NCBI GenBank assembly: GCA_031002005.1
Contig: JARYHS010011408.1
Span: 219,211,473-219,275,472, forward strand
DNA: 64,000 bases
Origin: Vandiemenella viatica
Taxonomy: Eukaryota > Arthropoda > Insecta > Orthoptera > Morabidae
Direction of reading: 5' to 3'
How positions within the stretch are numbered: position 1 is the first letter of the stretch; each line of letters begins with the position of its first letter. The notes beneath the pieces are model-generated. The model did not search any database. It was not told where the DNA came from and was given only the letters and a program-made list of their open reading frames with translations. Below are positions 1 through 11,017 of the stretch, piece by piece. The translations under genes and the position numbers were made by a program.

Positions 1-925
1 ATCTCCCCAAACGCTACACCCCGACGCCAGGACGCTGTGGTACAGCGGAGGCGAAAACCACCGGACGCAATGTTACCAACTTAAGGGAGTGAGAAATTGG
101 ATAATATGCCGAGACATGTTTGGAAGCTATACATTAAGAAATGACACCAGGCCTCAGTGTTTACGGTGTAAGGTAACATGAAAGCAGTGGTTTCTAACAT
201 CAAAATATGAAATCGGTAGAGCAGCCCACTAATATCGGTATATTTGTTCAAAAAATCGGTATATGAAAAAAAAAATACAATCCCAATAACCACAATTTGC
301 GCAGCAGTTTTGCACTAGCACATGACGCACAAAGATAAAACGAATGGCATGTGCACTGAAGTATAAAAATATTGAGAATTTAATTTTGCAGTATTGTTAG
401 AACAGAATTATTACACCCCATCATTTGATCCATCAGATGCAAAGCCAATTAGATTATTTTTATATGGAATATCATTACTTCTAAGAAAAAGTTTGCAATG
501 TGCTTCAAATAAGAATACTACACTAGCAGCTTATAATGGAATAAGAACTTAAAACAATCTTTGATGCGACGCTTTTCCGCGCTAAGATCAAATGGACTCT
601 CCAACAATAAGCGAAAACCTAGTTTGCCACAGATCTTCACATAAATTATCAAAACTTTATTTACCTGTAATCTGAAGATTTATGGCGTAAGTTTTCGTCG
701 TCGAACATTTTATTTCTTCTACAATTTTTGCCTCGTGACAAACGAACTGTTTCAGTTTCGGCAGGTGCTCCACAACGGTAAATGGTAGATTATGTTCCGC
801 AACAAACGAGGCTAATCTTATTTCATCTGGATATTATAAAAGACTTAAAAAGACTGGTATGTAGTACTGGTATTTAGTAAAAAATAATGAAATATTTTTA
901 TTATTATTATTAAGAGAGATTTTCC
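1..925. other. AT-rich sequence, no gene seen
   Basis: I see no coding region, RNA gene or recognised repeat here. The longest ATG-started frame (81-293, minus) has no family features. A short (TTA)n microsatellite lies at about 898-912. Confidence 0.5.
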
Positions 926-993
926 TCACTAAAGAGATTTTACTCCAACACAACAATAAAAAAAACTCGAACACACATCTTAACTTCATCTAC

Positions 994-1185
994 TCAATAT
1001 TTCTCCGATATTTCGATCTTGTATATATTCCTCTTCTGCATCAAATCTTCTATTGCTGTTTGTTCACTTTGGACCAGGTAAACAGGGACCTTCCTTTTTT
1101 TCCTCCTTCCTTTAACTTCCCATTCCTGTACTAGTGTTGGTATCCTAGTGTCTTCCATCCTTCTTACATGGCCATACCATTCCAG
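994..1185 (-). mobile_element. RTE-like LINE fragment, C-terminal end of the reverse transcriptase ORF
   Basis: The minus strand is open for 64 codons from 1185 to a stop at 994-996. It begins LEWYGHVRRMEDTRIPTLV, which is the conserved (K/R)LRWYGHV-RM-D-RIP motif found near the C terminus of RTE-type endonuclease/reverse transcriptase ORFs. A basic stretch (GRRKKRKVPVYLV) follows at the position of the usual GKRPRGRPR segment. Endonuclease and polymerase domains are missing, so this is a dead 3' remnant. Sequence at 1190-1500 may be more of the same element but is too decayed to call. The family motif is established knowledge; assignment to RTE is my recognition without a search. Confidence 0.8.
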
Positions 1186-1189
1186 TCTT

Positions 1190-2495
1190 TTTTTTCTATA
1201 ACTTCATACACTTCTTAAATTGTTTACATTATATATCAGGTTTTTTTTAGTTTTTGTCGCAGTAAATTACGATATTTTTGTGATTTTATATTTTCTAATT
1301 ATACCGAATGTGCTTTTGAAGAATTGTGTTTCTTGAGAGCGTCTTTCCGTAATGTAATATTAATACCCTTATTACAACTCTTGCAATAGCATAGTTTGCA
1401 CTTTTACGACTTTTCTGCAGCCAACCTGAATATTCTTTTTCCCATTTTTCCCCTTTTTTCACTTACGTTTGTACTCAGCTTTTTCGTCTGACGACATTTT
1501 GACATAGTAACTCGGAGAAAGTTCTCCTATAAGTGATGAAAACTAATGAACAATAAAATCCGAATTCTCGTTTATATAGAAAAGCGAATTAGCTCGAGAA
1601 CCTCATAGCATTGTCGAAAATGCAGGGCACAAGAGTATTCCCCAAAATATCGGGAACATTCTGCAATAAATAATTACTTATCGTATAATTTATCGATGAA
1701 TTCCCCGTAAAACATAAACCAAAAGGGTCACCGACTTGAAAATGTAAAATCGTAAAAAAAAAAGGTCAGGAAAATTTCCTTGTATTCTTATAAATAGTGG
1801 AAAAATAGTTATAGTTCGGTATTTCTGTATGACAGACCCCATATGGGTAGAAATACCAAAAAATTGGTAGGTATGAGACCACTGCATCCAAGTACATACT
1901 GTTTGGGTCTTCCGCACTTGGTGCATGTTTGGCTTCACTTATCAAGCAAATCCATCAATACAACTGAACTGCAGTTACAAAATAAATAACTGCGGAACTG
2001 CCTCATGATAAATATTATTAGTTTTTAATGTGCCTTGTGGCAGAGGTCTCTAACACACTGAGACAATATCTGTGTTTCAACATGAAGTTGTCTGGTTCGA
2101 TGCCCAGTAGTCATGGCCAGCAAGGAGTAGAGACGATGGCGTTAAATTATCCCCTCTCTACGTACGTAGTGAAGGAATCCAGCATTTTTGATGGTGATTA
2201 TTACGTCAGATAAGGACGAAAAGCTGGATTTGTCCTTCAGAAGAATAGACCTCAATAGGCCAGCACCGGGATACACCTTATTACCTCTAACATTTGTCAC
2301 GCAAACAGGACAACAGATGCAACACATACTCACCACACATATAGCAGCATTTAACAATACTAGATATACATGGGAAGTTAACAGGACGCCAGCCGTTTTA
2401 AGTTTGTTATCCGTGGTGATTGTCTGCTCGTGGGATACGGCCATGGCATACTCTTTCTTTTCTTCTGGACACTTTTAATATTGTAGTTAGACGGG
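1190..2495. other. No supported gene
   Basis: Both strands are open for about 100 codons around 2142-2478, but the frames overlap antisense, lack domain features and do not extend. A GGTTCGATGCC stretch near 2095 resembles a pol III B box and could be the remains of a tRNA-derived SINE head, but no A box or body is convincing. Confidence 0.4.
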
Positions 2496-2499
2496 TCAC

Positions 2500-2660
2500 G
2501 TACGGGTTTTCCATGGTTTTCCCATATACTCCACGCGAATGCGGGGATGGTTCCTCACAATAGCCCATGGGCGCCTCCTGCCATATCCCTTATAACCCTT
2601 CCAAACCATAAACCTTTTAGATAGGTGCAATGCACCCTCCGCCACACACTTTTAGTGAAT
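2500..2660 (+). repeat. SINE-A-like fragment (plus)
   Basis: The stretch from 2503 contains GGGTTTTCCATGG followed by CTCCACGCGAATGCGGGGAT and GGTTCCT, matching the body of the window's main SINE family. The tRNA-derived head and the usual 3' tail are absent. A TAA-rich microsatellite (2667-2691) follows. Confidence 0.6.
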
Positions 2661-2691
2661 CGCGGAGTAATAATAATATAATAATAATAAC

Positions 2692-3775
2692 GGGCGGAGA
2701 TTAAAGAACCAAAAACTGAATTTTTATAATACTTTTCGAACAAAATTCTGCGAGATTTACATTTTCCACCCTTTCCGTGATTTACATAATTAATTTTGAT
2801 CTAAAACAGTTGTATAATCGCAGATGTAATTTCGAAAACTGATAGGGATAGCATGAGTTCAATAAGCCAATTATTGTTCTGCTGTGGAGGGTCAAGATAC
2901 AAATGGTTGTGGGTGGCGACCCTTCAACAGGTGGCAGGGGGATCGTGCCTGACGTCATGACCCATTGTTTACAAATTATTATCGAGTCGAGCGACATGGA
3001 CAATGCGTGTTCCAGCCAACAGTACACAGGAAACAATAACTGTGTTCTCTGGAAGTCGTATATCTTTAGACTAATTAGCTGAAGAGCCTTTGTGTTGTAT
3101 CAGTATATTTCAATGGCAAGATCCTTAAATATATTTTGTTATAGCTTTATTACAGTTACAGAAAGTTGCAGAAATTCTAAATTTTTTCTTCGTTGAAATC
3201 TGTTATTTTAATTTTCTGAAAGGCTAAGCTTAAAAGCAGTACTTTAATGTCTAAGAAAATTAAGCTTATTGCAGAATTTATAAGAATAATCAAAAACAAA
3301 AATTCTATTGTAGCTCTTTATTAACATTATCCGATATTAATAAACAGTTTGCAGAACTATGTTATTCAAACAAAATTTATTTATCAAAAATATATAAAAC
3401 TGTTTTTCTTTCACGATGTTAATAACGAAAGATTTGACTTCTTAAGTAACCTACTATGACAATGAGGATACTATGATTCTAACTACTTTAAGAGTTCAGA
3501 TACATGATGTTGCGGAAAGAATCTTCTAAATATTAATAGGGAAGTCGTACAAATGTGTGAAAATACTTCCGAACTCATTTTATCCTGTGAAAGAATGTTT
3601 TCTTAGATTTTGACAACTGAGAAAATAAAAATTGATTTTGAACGGGAAGATGGCGAACTTATTCCCAAACACTGGCATGGGATGAGGATATTTCTTTATT
3701 TTTTGTTACTGTAAACAAATAATAAATTTAACAAGAGTCTCTCGAAATTTCTTTTGCTATTTTTTACTGTTTTTA
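2692..3775. other. AT-rich sequence, no gene seen
   Basis: No coding, RNA or recognised repeat signature. The frame at 2782-3036 (minus) has no recognisable features. Confidence 0.5.
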
Positions 3776-3777
3776 TT

Positions 3778-3985
3778 ATTGATTTACGCCTCGTCAACGT
3801 CGATACTATTAGAGCTGGTGGAGATTGAAGACAAGGATCGGAAAGGAATTCGACCTTGAAGGAACCATCGCGGTATTCGCCTCGGGAGAATTCGGGAAAC
3901 AATGGAAATCCGAACTCTGGATTCGAACCGCATCTTCCCGAATGCAAGGCCAGAGAGTTGGCGCTCACCCAATAGGCTCGACTTT
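3778..3985 (-). repeat. SINE-A copy (minus), diverged
   Basis: Read on the minus strand it has the tRNA-like head (box-B-like GGTTCGAATCC variant near 3928), the body, and the tail complementary to TTTACGCCTCGTCAACGTCG. Substitutions against the other copies are numerous and no clean duplication is visible, so it is an older insertion. Short frames across it are artefacts of the SINE. Confidence 0.75.
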
Positions 3986-4189
3986 TTATTCGAATATACT
4001 AACGTCAGACATTACGCGTTCGTAATTAGCACTGATAAATGCGTATATTTGTGGGATGTTTAATAACAAATTAGTATCTGCAAATATTTTTGAATTTTAA
4101 GAACGAAATATGCTGTTTCGTATCCCCCGAGATTTTTGATACTGTACTTCGAATTTAAAATGGGAAAGAAAACATTTTTCGGATACTTG

Positions 4190-4435
4190 TGAATGGCTGA
4201 CATACGAGATAGCTGGAGCAACTGAATGGACTCCTAATAGCAAACCAGCGCGCCGCATTCCTGAGCCACATGTGTGCATGCCAGGTCAGGGGCGGTCCTT
4301 TCCCTAAGACAAGGTCGTCGGAAATTTGGCTACAGCGGATCCCCTCGTGAGAATACACGCACCATTCTGCCACACCCTCGCTCTTGTGTAGCTCATTTGT
4401 GGGTCCGGGAACTGTTACCTTCCTTCATTCTTTCT
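4190..4435. other. Moderately GC-rich patch
   Basis: A GC-richer segment in AT-rich surroundings. Both strands are open over about 70 codons with no domain. It may be an unrecognised repeat or regulatory DNA; the sequence does not decide. Confidence 0.25.
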
Positions 4436-4630
4436 TCCTTACGGCTTTACGCCTCGTGAACGTCGCGGTCGATAAAAGAGGGGACAAGGAACGGGAATAA
4501 TTTACCACGGCCTTTTGATGGAACCATCCCCACATTCGCCTCGAGTGCTTTCAAAAACCTTGGAAATCAAAATAATGATCGCCGGAGGGAGATTTGATCC
4601 CGCGTCTGACTTGATCGTTCCCACTCACCA
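4436..4630 (-). repeat. SINE-A copy (minus), diverged
   Basis: The SINE-A tail (GGCTTTACGCCTCGTGAACG) is followed by GGGGACAAGGAACGGGAA, a decayed body, and a box-B remnant near 4593. The head is incomplete. Confidence 0.65.
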
Positions 4631-4734
4631 TTTTCCTTTGAATCTAATAAATTCTGCTTCGTCTCCACCAATCAAATTGTGAGAGATTGAGTCCAAATTA
4701 TCTGTTTAGGCAAGGTCGAACATATGTGCTGTTA

Positions 4735-5800
4735 TATTTAATTTAATTATTTATTTAAATGTTTATTTAGCCTGGCAAGATTAGGGCAGTCAAGCCTCTC
4801 TTACATCATACCAGGTGTTTACAATAAATAATATACACCTTACACAAACTAACAATATACAACACTTATTAACATTTGGCATAATTTAGGTTCAAGAGTA
4901 ATACTAACAAAAAATCTTAATAATATTTATGAGTAAAATACTAACTAAAATCTTAATAGTATTCGTTCTTAACTAGTTAATAATTTAATGGTATAAACTA
5001 ATGCTAGTGGAAGTTAAAGAAGTAAACGATACAAACTTAATACTAGTAGGATGAAGAAACAAGACAAACTAATAATAGGGAAGGCAGAATAAGAGGTGGA
5101 CACTGTATACATCAATATTATTCAGATCAAAAAATTAAGTTATGCATGGAAGGAGAGATCTTTTAGCTAGTGCTCCAATAAGTAATGCTTTTTCAAATGA
5201 GTTTTAAATGGGCCGATTTTTGTGGTAGTTCTAATTTTCAGGGGAAGATCATTCCACAGTCTAGCCGCTGAAATGAAGAAGGAATTGGCTAGGGTTTCCG
5301 AGCTGTGGGAGTGGATGGTAGTATGTTGAATTCATGGATCTGGTGTTAATATTATGAGAAAGTCCTAGATATGAGATATTGGAACAAAAGTAGGAGGGAG
5401 TTTTCAGATGTATGAGGCGGTGAAGGAGACATAGTGTGTGGAATCGTCGTCGATCGCAAACACGCAACCACTGTAAGCGGTCGTATGAAGGTGAGACATG
5501 GTCGTACAGTCGTAGGTCACAGATGAACCTTACACAGGAGTTCATAACAAGTTCAAGTTTCCTTATGTCTGCCGAACTCAAATTTTGCTGAACAACGTCG
5601 CAGTAATCGAGATGGGGTAGCACCAGAGTCTGCACCCAATTTGCTTTTTCCAATTAGTGGGGAAGAATTTCTTACATTTATACAGAGCATGAAGAGAAGA
5701 GAAGACTTTGCGACATACTGAAACAGTATTTTCAGACCAGGCGTAATAACGTGATTTTTGTGTAGTAAATTGAAATAAAATAAAGTAAATCATTAAATAA
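4735..5800 (-). mobile_element. CR1/Jockey-like LINE, 5'-truncated, frameshifted, with 3' UTR
   Basis: The minus strand encodes the C-terminal end of a LINE reverse transcriptase ORF. Residues LVLPHLDYCDVV are the conserved thumb motif, followed by SSADIRKLELVMNSCVRFI and VSPSYDRLQWLRVCDRRRF, the region usually seen as RRLQ-VQN-CVRFI and LGWLP-R-RR. The frame runs 5653 to 5261; upstream sequence (5793-5655, with CRKVFSSLHALYKCKKFFPT) is in another frame, so at least one frameshift lies near 5650. Downstream stops break the end of the ORF. The 3' UTR ends with CCCTAATCTTGCCAGGCTAA and a (TAAA)-rich tail near 4740-4790, a 3' terminus common in insect CR1/Jockey elements. Catalytic domains are missing. 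Confidence 0.8.
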
Positions 5801-6425
5801 AAATAATAATTGAGACGAAATACACATCCACACTTGACACAAGCTAGTGAGATGTCGCCCTCAGTTGTCCGAGCGCACTAACATTTGTAAAAAAATTCTA
5901 GTTGCATTTTTACCTAATATATGGCATTTTATTAACAAATCGAGAATTTAAATTGTTTAAAGTTTACAGCCTCGTATCGTTTTTAGTTTTTGATACAGAC
6001 TTGGAGCCCAAGATGAGTTGCAACACATGCACTCTTCTCGAAAACAACACTTGAGGCACTCGAATCGGACGATTAGTCTCCGAGTCACGATCCACATTAT
6101 GTACGCATGTCAAAACAGGAAAGCCAAAAATTGTTAGCTCACTTAGCACGCGGTACGCAACTTTCAGCTGCCACGGAAGAGAGAGCGAAACTAGCACAAA
6201 CGTTCATCCTTCTTCTTTGAAACAAGCCCAAATGGTGACGCCATGTCTATTGTTAGTCCAGTTATTGACATTTGAAATTACTTCGACATAAACGCTCATT
6301 TGGCTGTGATTGGCTTCCCAACCCTGGCATCGAGTTTAAAGACATTTTCTCGCCAGATATTAAACTAATTCCAAGATTTGGTTGAATGAATGATCTGGGA
6401 GCTCAGATTTAAGACGTACGGCTTG
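5801..6425. other. No supported gene
   Basis: Mixed composition with no recognised coding region. The frame at 5964-6197 (minus) has no domain feature. Confidence 0.45.
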
Positions 6426-6427
6426 AT

Positions 6428-6656
6428 TTTGTTTCTTATGGCTTTACGCTCCGTCTATTTCGAGGTTATTAGAAGCGCGAAAAGATGGGAACAAGGAACG
6501 GAAAGGAATTCGGCCATGGCCTTATGAAGGAAGCATTCCAAAAATCTGGCTGGAGTGATTTGGGGAAACCACGGAAAACCCAAATCTGGATGCCCCAACG
6601 GAGATTCGAACCCACATCCTCCCAGAGCATTTCCGCTCATCCACCACGTTCGGTGC
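6428..6656 (-). repeat. SINE-A copy (minus)
   Basis: Nearly full-length. Tail GGCTTTACGCTCCGTCTATT, body with GGAATTCGGCCATGGCC and GGAAAACCCAAATCTGGATG, box-B remnant GATTCGAACCC at about 6604, and a head ending CCACCACGTTCGGTG. Confidence 0.85.
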
Positions 6657-7420
6657 TCGGATTGATATTTCAGGGTACTTGCTCTAAATCGCGTGGAGGA
6701 CAGGAAATTTTAAGCGCTCTGCTTTGCACACATCAGTACGTTCGAACTCCCGGTCGTTTGGATTCTTCGTTTAACTGTTGGCACAGCGACGGCAGAGTCG
6801 GGACGTGGCAAATTCGGTCGTCAGAGAACACGAATTTACCTCACACAATGAAATCCGGCAGAAACTAGCGGACAGTTTGCGAGTGAGAGTTGATAACAGT
6901 TGTGAGTGGTCGTTGAAGACAGTGGTGACCATTGAACCGGCACTCAGACAACCAGCCGCAGACAGACCCGCTACTATAATTACTCGAGGCCACGAGAGCT
7001 CGCATTCCGGGGAGAATCGGAGCTGCATCTCCGTCCGTCTCGCTCGTAAGTCAGCCACGGAGGATCTATTTGGGAGCCCCGACTGGACGATGGGAAATAA
7101 TCGCCTCGCCGCGAGATGATACTCGAAATTAATGTTCTCCCCACCAGAGCGCTGTCGGCGGTATTATTAATGAGCGCTCTGCTGATGCATGCATGCCGAG
7201 CCCCAGAAATTACTTTCGCGCCGGAAACGACCGGGAGAGCCTCCTGGAAACGGTACAAGTGGTCTGAAGGTATCCTTGGCTCGGTGGCTGGTGATGCCTC
7301 AAGCATTGATCGTAACTGCAAGGCGACGCGCCAAATGGACAACAGTCAAGAAAGACGCAGCGTTACATCAGCAGCTTCAATCTCCCTTGGGTTTCCCACT
7401 GCGTTCTTACACTTCTGACT
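6657..7420. promoter_or_regulatory. GC/CpG-rich island; possible promoter, first exon or enhancer
   Basis: This is the longest GC- and CpG-rich stretch in the first 20 kb. Both strands stay open for over 100 codons (6778-7119 plus; 6980-7342 minus), which follows from GC content and does not show coding: neither translation has recognisable domains. A consensus-like splice donor (CGCTC|GTAAGT) occurs at about 7046 on the plus strand, and an initiator-like TCAGT at 6733. The palindromic AGCGCTCTGCTGATGCATGC lies near 7172-7195. A non-coding first exon or enhancer of a neighbouring gene is possible; nothing proves it. Confidence 0.3.
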
Positions 7421-7435
7421 AAGTGTCATTAGTAT

Positions 7436-7790
7436 GGTTCGGATCTTTAGGACAAAAAAAAAAAATTATAATAATAGAGATATAGACCTTAAAAATAGGT
7501 AAATATGTCCTAAAAATTATAAAATATGACCAGATATGCAAATTTACATGCTCAATTACGCATCATTTATTGTATCTAGTAGTGTCCCTTTCATGTAGAA
7601 AGCATAATTTGCTTCCGTGCACTCACTGCACCATTGTGAAATTAAATTTTAAATCATTTTGTTGAAGTTACTTTAATTTCACATAATTTACAGGAAAGAA
7701 CTCTTTCATCTGTACTAAAATACTCCTTTCCAACTTCCCTTACGAAACTCTATAACTTCTCACTTTCAGCAAATTTCGTTTTTGGCATGT
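7436..7790 (-). mobile_element. hAT-like transposon relic with BED-type zinc finger start, internally deleted
   Basis: From an ATG at 7788 on the minus strand, 45 codons run to a stop at 7654-7656, with an in-frame TAG at codon 13. The segment FSTDERVLSCKLCEIKVTST carries the CxxC half of a BED-like zinc finger in the context seen at the N terminus of CGBP1-like hAT transposases. Beyond the stop, an FHNGAVSARK-like histidine region is still readable. The sequence then passes to a terminal-looking motif, GGTTCGGATCTTTAGG, at about 7438-7453. That motif recurs at 62570, so the central transposase has been deleted here. Family assignment is by recognition of the N-terminal pattern. Confidence 0.6.
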
Positions 7791-7799
7791 CGATACTCA

Positions 7800-9478
7800 C
7801 TGATTCAGTGCAGATTTAACACTGATTGAGGATTATTTTCAAAAGCTTTTCAATGAGTCATTGATTGACGCGGATCGACACAGGCATGCTGCTGCTGCAA
7901 TGTCGAGATTAAAAGGCGGGCGCAACATTTATGTTTGCTTCAACTACGCTAGCCATACCGTTAAACGTTGTTCATTCTTACAGATCTTATCATTCTTTTT
8001 CATTTTTTCATCACAACAGCAGAAATTCATAACACAAACAAAAAATATACCACCGTAATTCAATGATTTACAATAACGGTATATCGCAAATACTAAATGT
8101 CATCTGTTGATTAAAACTGTGTTACACGGAATATGTTATAGCCAACCTTTTTTCTTTGATGTCAGTTTCAAACGATACATTCATCAGTTTTGAATTAATT
8201 TTCTTGAATTGGATGTTGACTGGGGACCTTAAGTCCCGTGTTTCAAATCGAAGTATCTACCAGGATTTTATCTGGCTCTTGTAATGATATATATAACTGG
8301 AAATAATCTCTATAATCAGGGGAAGTATACTTAGACTCTACGTGGTTCGATTCTCCGTTTACCCAGTAACATTACTGGATTAAGTGGCCATACGACATAC
8401 GTACAATGCGAGAAAAACTGCAACTTCATTACTTAGAAGGCCCAACTGCCCATATAATATTGTGCCAAAAGGCATATGTGCAGAAGGAAACTAGTGATGT
8501 CATCTTATATGAATGCATTTCTAATCCAAATTTTTAACGAAGTCAAGATTGTTTATTAATATCGTAACTACGATAAACTCGATATGGTAAACGGAGAAAC
8601 GATTGGATTTCTCTGATTTTAAATGAATTGATAAAACATTTCTCCTAATATTCCACATTCTTTTACCGTCTGTGTTCTGCTGCAGCTCAAATGAGTAGCG
8701 TGTGCTCTGTTTAAACATAAATTTTAATATTTGGCACACAGAGGTTTGAAAGCTTATTTTTCTCTGATACTGTCCCTTCACAATACTGTACTGATCTGTG
8801 CTTTTTTTGGGGGGGGGGGGAGGGGAAATCTGAGGCAATACAGCTAATTCTAGAGCGATTATGAGTGATCCAGTGCAATCAGTTTCTTCGAGTATGCATT
8901 TTTCCAGCCAGTTATACACATCACAGAACGGATATGACATTCACAGACACAATATTTGTGACGAAACATAGTCCCCTCACACCTAAAATTTATTGTTTTA
9001 GTATTTCTTTTTTCTTTTTCAATTATTGTTTGTGATCTATATTTAATACTTTGCTGTTGATTTAAGTTTGATGAGAAGCATTGCAAACTATTGTACGAGT
9101 ATTTAGGATATCAAAACAGTTTGTAAGTAATTATCTTTGAAGTAATCTGTGAGCGGAGTGAGAGTATTCTTTGGTGACTGTAAGGAAAGACTGAAGGAGG
9201 ACGAAGCATGAATGCATGTGCCTCGCCAGTGTAGTGGTGAATAGTATTTTATTTCTGCAGTTAATCGAGACAGTACTGAGTGATGATTTCTTAAAAGTGT
9301 AATTTGTGAAGCAGATGATGGATGAAATATATGCAAACGTGAAAGGAAGTTTTTTTATTGGTTTGTATTTGAATCATACGGACCAATTAAGTAGCAGAAG
9401 CAGCAAGATAATATTCCATGGGTTCTGAGGTGAATCATATCTACCCGAGGCAAACACAGGAATCCATAAAAAGGACGG
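7800..9478. other. AT-rich sequence, no gene; poly-G run
   Basis: The 139-codon minus frame at 8521-8940 has no recognisable domain and crosses a homopolymer. A G-run occupies about 8809-8825. Nothing else is recognised. Confidence 0.45.
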
Positions 9479-9479
9479 T

Positions 9480-9582
9480 AAAAATTTTACACACTTAAAC
9501 ACCTATGCCCGCGGCCGCACTCGAACCGGTAACCTCCGGCACGCGTAGCCAGTACTCTAGCCCTTACACTATCGAAACCGGT
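9480..9582 (-). repeat. SINE-C fragment (minus)
   Basis: Reverse-complemented, it reads GGGCTAGAGTACTGGCTACG, then a GGTTCGAG box-B variant and GGCCGCGGGCAT, matching the tRNA-derived head of the SINE-C copy at 9748. The body is truncated soon after the head. Confidence 0.7.
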
Positions 9583-9589
9583 TAGTTAG

Positions 9590-9734
9590 AGATTAATGCT
9601 TATGCCTGGCAGTCGGGAGGACACGAGTTCGATTACCCGTGCTGTCATCCTGATTTCCGTGTTACATGATTTTCCCTGATCACTACAGGAGAATGAAAGA
9701 TTCGTTTCTGGTCATTGTCCACAACCCTTTCGCC
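9590..9734 (+). repeat. Third tRNA-related SINE-like fragment
   Basis: It contains a box-B-like GAGTTCGATTACC, then CTGTCATCCTGATTTCCGTG and TTACATGATTTTCCCTGATC, a layout of tRNA-like head plus unrelated body. It is neither SINE-A nor SINE-C. There is one copy in the window, so the call rests on structure. Confidence 0.4.
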
Positions 9735-9971
9735 AACTCTTACGATCGCCGGCCTCGGTAGCGTAGGGGCTAGAGTGCTAGCTCCGCGTGCCGTAGGCCG
9801 CCGGTTCGAATCCGGCCGCGGGCATGGATGTTTAAGTGTTGTGTGTCTGTGTGAATGTCCTGTCCGTCCTGTCCGTCCTGTGGCGTCCATACATTCGAAA
9901 AAATACACATTGAGCTGGCTGTATGGCCTCCGTTGCCGAATGCCATTAAAAAAAAAAAAACTCTAACGACC
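9735..9971 (+). repeat. SINE-C, full-length with poly-A and imperfect target-site duplication
   Basis: The head (9748-9826) resembles a tRNA: box A in GGTAGCGTAGGGGCTAGAGT, box B GGTTCGAATCC, ending GGCCGCGGGCATG. The body includes three 9-10 bp repeats of TGTCCGTCC (about 9858-9882) and ends in poly-A at 9948-9960. Flanks AACTCTTACGATC (9735-9747) and AACTCTAACGACC (9959-9971) match at 11 of 13 positions, a plausible target-site duplication. The head cannot be a working tRNA gene because the acceptor and anticodon stems do not close. Confidence 0.8.
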
Positions 9972-10404
9972 TCGACTTGTTGAGCTGTAAATGACCAAAA
10001 CTGTAACGCAGTGTGATACGGCCTCAGTAGGCTCCTCGGCTACGACGAGTCTGTGGCAGTGCTGTCGACGATCTGTAGGCATATCGCCGTGTCTGAACAC
10101 GTGTTAAGCAAGGCCCTGTTTACGCCCAGGCTGCTGTTTACTTAGACACCCAAGCACCCCGTACCCCGCAGCTTCAGAACAACAGGACGGCCGGCTCGAG
10201 GATCTGTTCCGGTCAGTGGGGGGGGGGGGGGGGGCGGACAAAGAGTATGGACAAGCTGCATCACGTCTAGCACGTATAGACTTTAATATTTTCTCACATT
10301 TCTGTACGGAAATCAAGTGTAATTGAAATCTACTGGCATACCACAACATGACTACACGAGTTTAAGTCTTTTCAGGTAGCCTCGCAGAGAACGAAGACGA
10401 AAAA
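9972..10404. other. No supported gene; poly-G run
   Basis: A 17-bp G-run lies at 10218-10234. The minus frame 10104-10349 crosses the run and reads it as polyproline, an artefact. Confidence 0.4.
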
Positions 10405-10727
10405 GTAGTTACCTCACCAAGGGGGAAGGGGTGCCGAAATCTCACTTGAGTTTTTGAAATTTTTGTAGGATTGTAGAGCTAAAAGAAATCTACAAATAAC
10501 GCGAAGATATTTTGTCTAAAAGTTGGGGTATAACCGCCTTTGGAAGCAAGAGACCTAAAAGAAAAGGTCTCAAAAAGTTACGAGATCGACCAGTAGGGGC
10601 GGGGACAGGGTCTCCGTCAAAATCTCACGTCAGTTTAGAGAGGGGTCCGACCAGATCTCACGAAGTCTCACCAGAGGGAGGGTCCGAAATTCCGGAAAAA
10701 CACCTCACGTAATTAACGGACGCCCCA
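10405..10727 (+). repeat. R3 repeat, candidate Harbinger-like DNA element (copy 1)
   Basis: Shares with 38350-38628 the blocks CTCACCAAGGGGGAAGGGG, a GAGATCTCACC-type motif, and the right end CACGTAATTAACGGACGCCC. Internally the motif TCTCACC(A)AGGGGGAGGGTCCG recurs. The right end meets a SINE-A exactly at a TAA within the SINE head, consistent with a TAA target as in PIF/Harbinger elements. The left terminal repeat is not recognisable. Confidence 0.55.
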
Positions 10728-10955
10728 TAACGCTCCGTTCTCACATTCGGAAGGAAGCGGGTTCGAATCCCCGTCCGGGCATCCAGATTTAAGTTTTTCA
10801 TGGTATGTCCAAATCACTCCAAGCGAAGCCGGGATGCTTTCTTCAAAAAGGCCATGGCCGAAATCCTTCCCGTTCCTTGTCCCCATTCCCATCCCGCCTC
10901 TAATGACCTCGATGTCGACGAGGCGAAAAGCCATAAGTAAAAACAAAAAGAAATA
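10728..10955 (+). repeat. SINE-A copy (plus), head truncated at R3
   Basis: Begins inside the tRNA-like head at TAACGCTCCGTTCTCAC, has box B GGTTCGAATCC, the full body and the tail GATGTCGACGAGGCGAAAAGC ending in A-rich sequence. The first ~22 bp of the head are replaced by R3. Confidence 0.85.
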
Positions 10956-11017
10956 GTATGTTTATTTTGTTGGCTATTATGGCAGTTTTGGTACGTATAA
11001 TTCAGTTTTATTTAGTT

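Noticed and set aside
2142..2478. 100- and 96-codon frames on both strands
   Set aside because: Antisense overlap, no domain, and short context; not supported as coding.
6733..6757. Initiator-like TCAGT with a GGTCGT downstream-promoter-like element
   Set aside because: GGTCGT falls at +18 to +23, not at the +28 to +33 required for a DPE; such short motifs occur often by chance.
6778..7342. Overlapping 113- and 120-codon frames on opposite strands
   Set aside because: Both are open because of CpG-rich composition; neither has a recognisable fold or motif.
8521..8940. 139-codon minus frame
   Set aside because: Crosses a poly-G run read as polyproline; flanks and composition show no protein features.
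9748..9826. tRNA gene
   Set aside because: A and B boxes are present but the acceptor and anticodon stems do not pair, and a SINE body with poly-A follows. It is a SINE head. The same applies to all GGTTCGAATCC sites in SINE-A/B copies.
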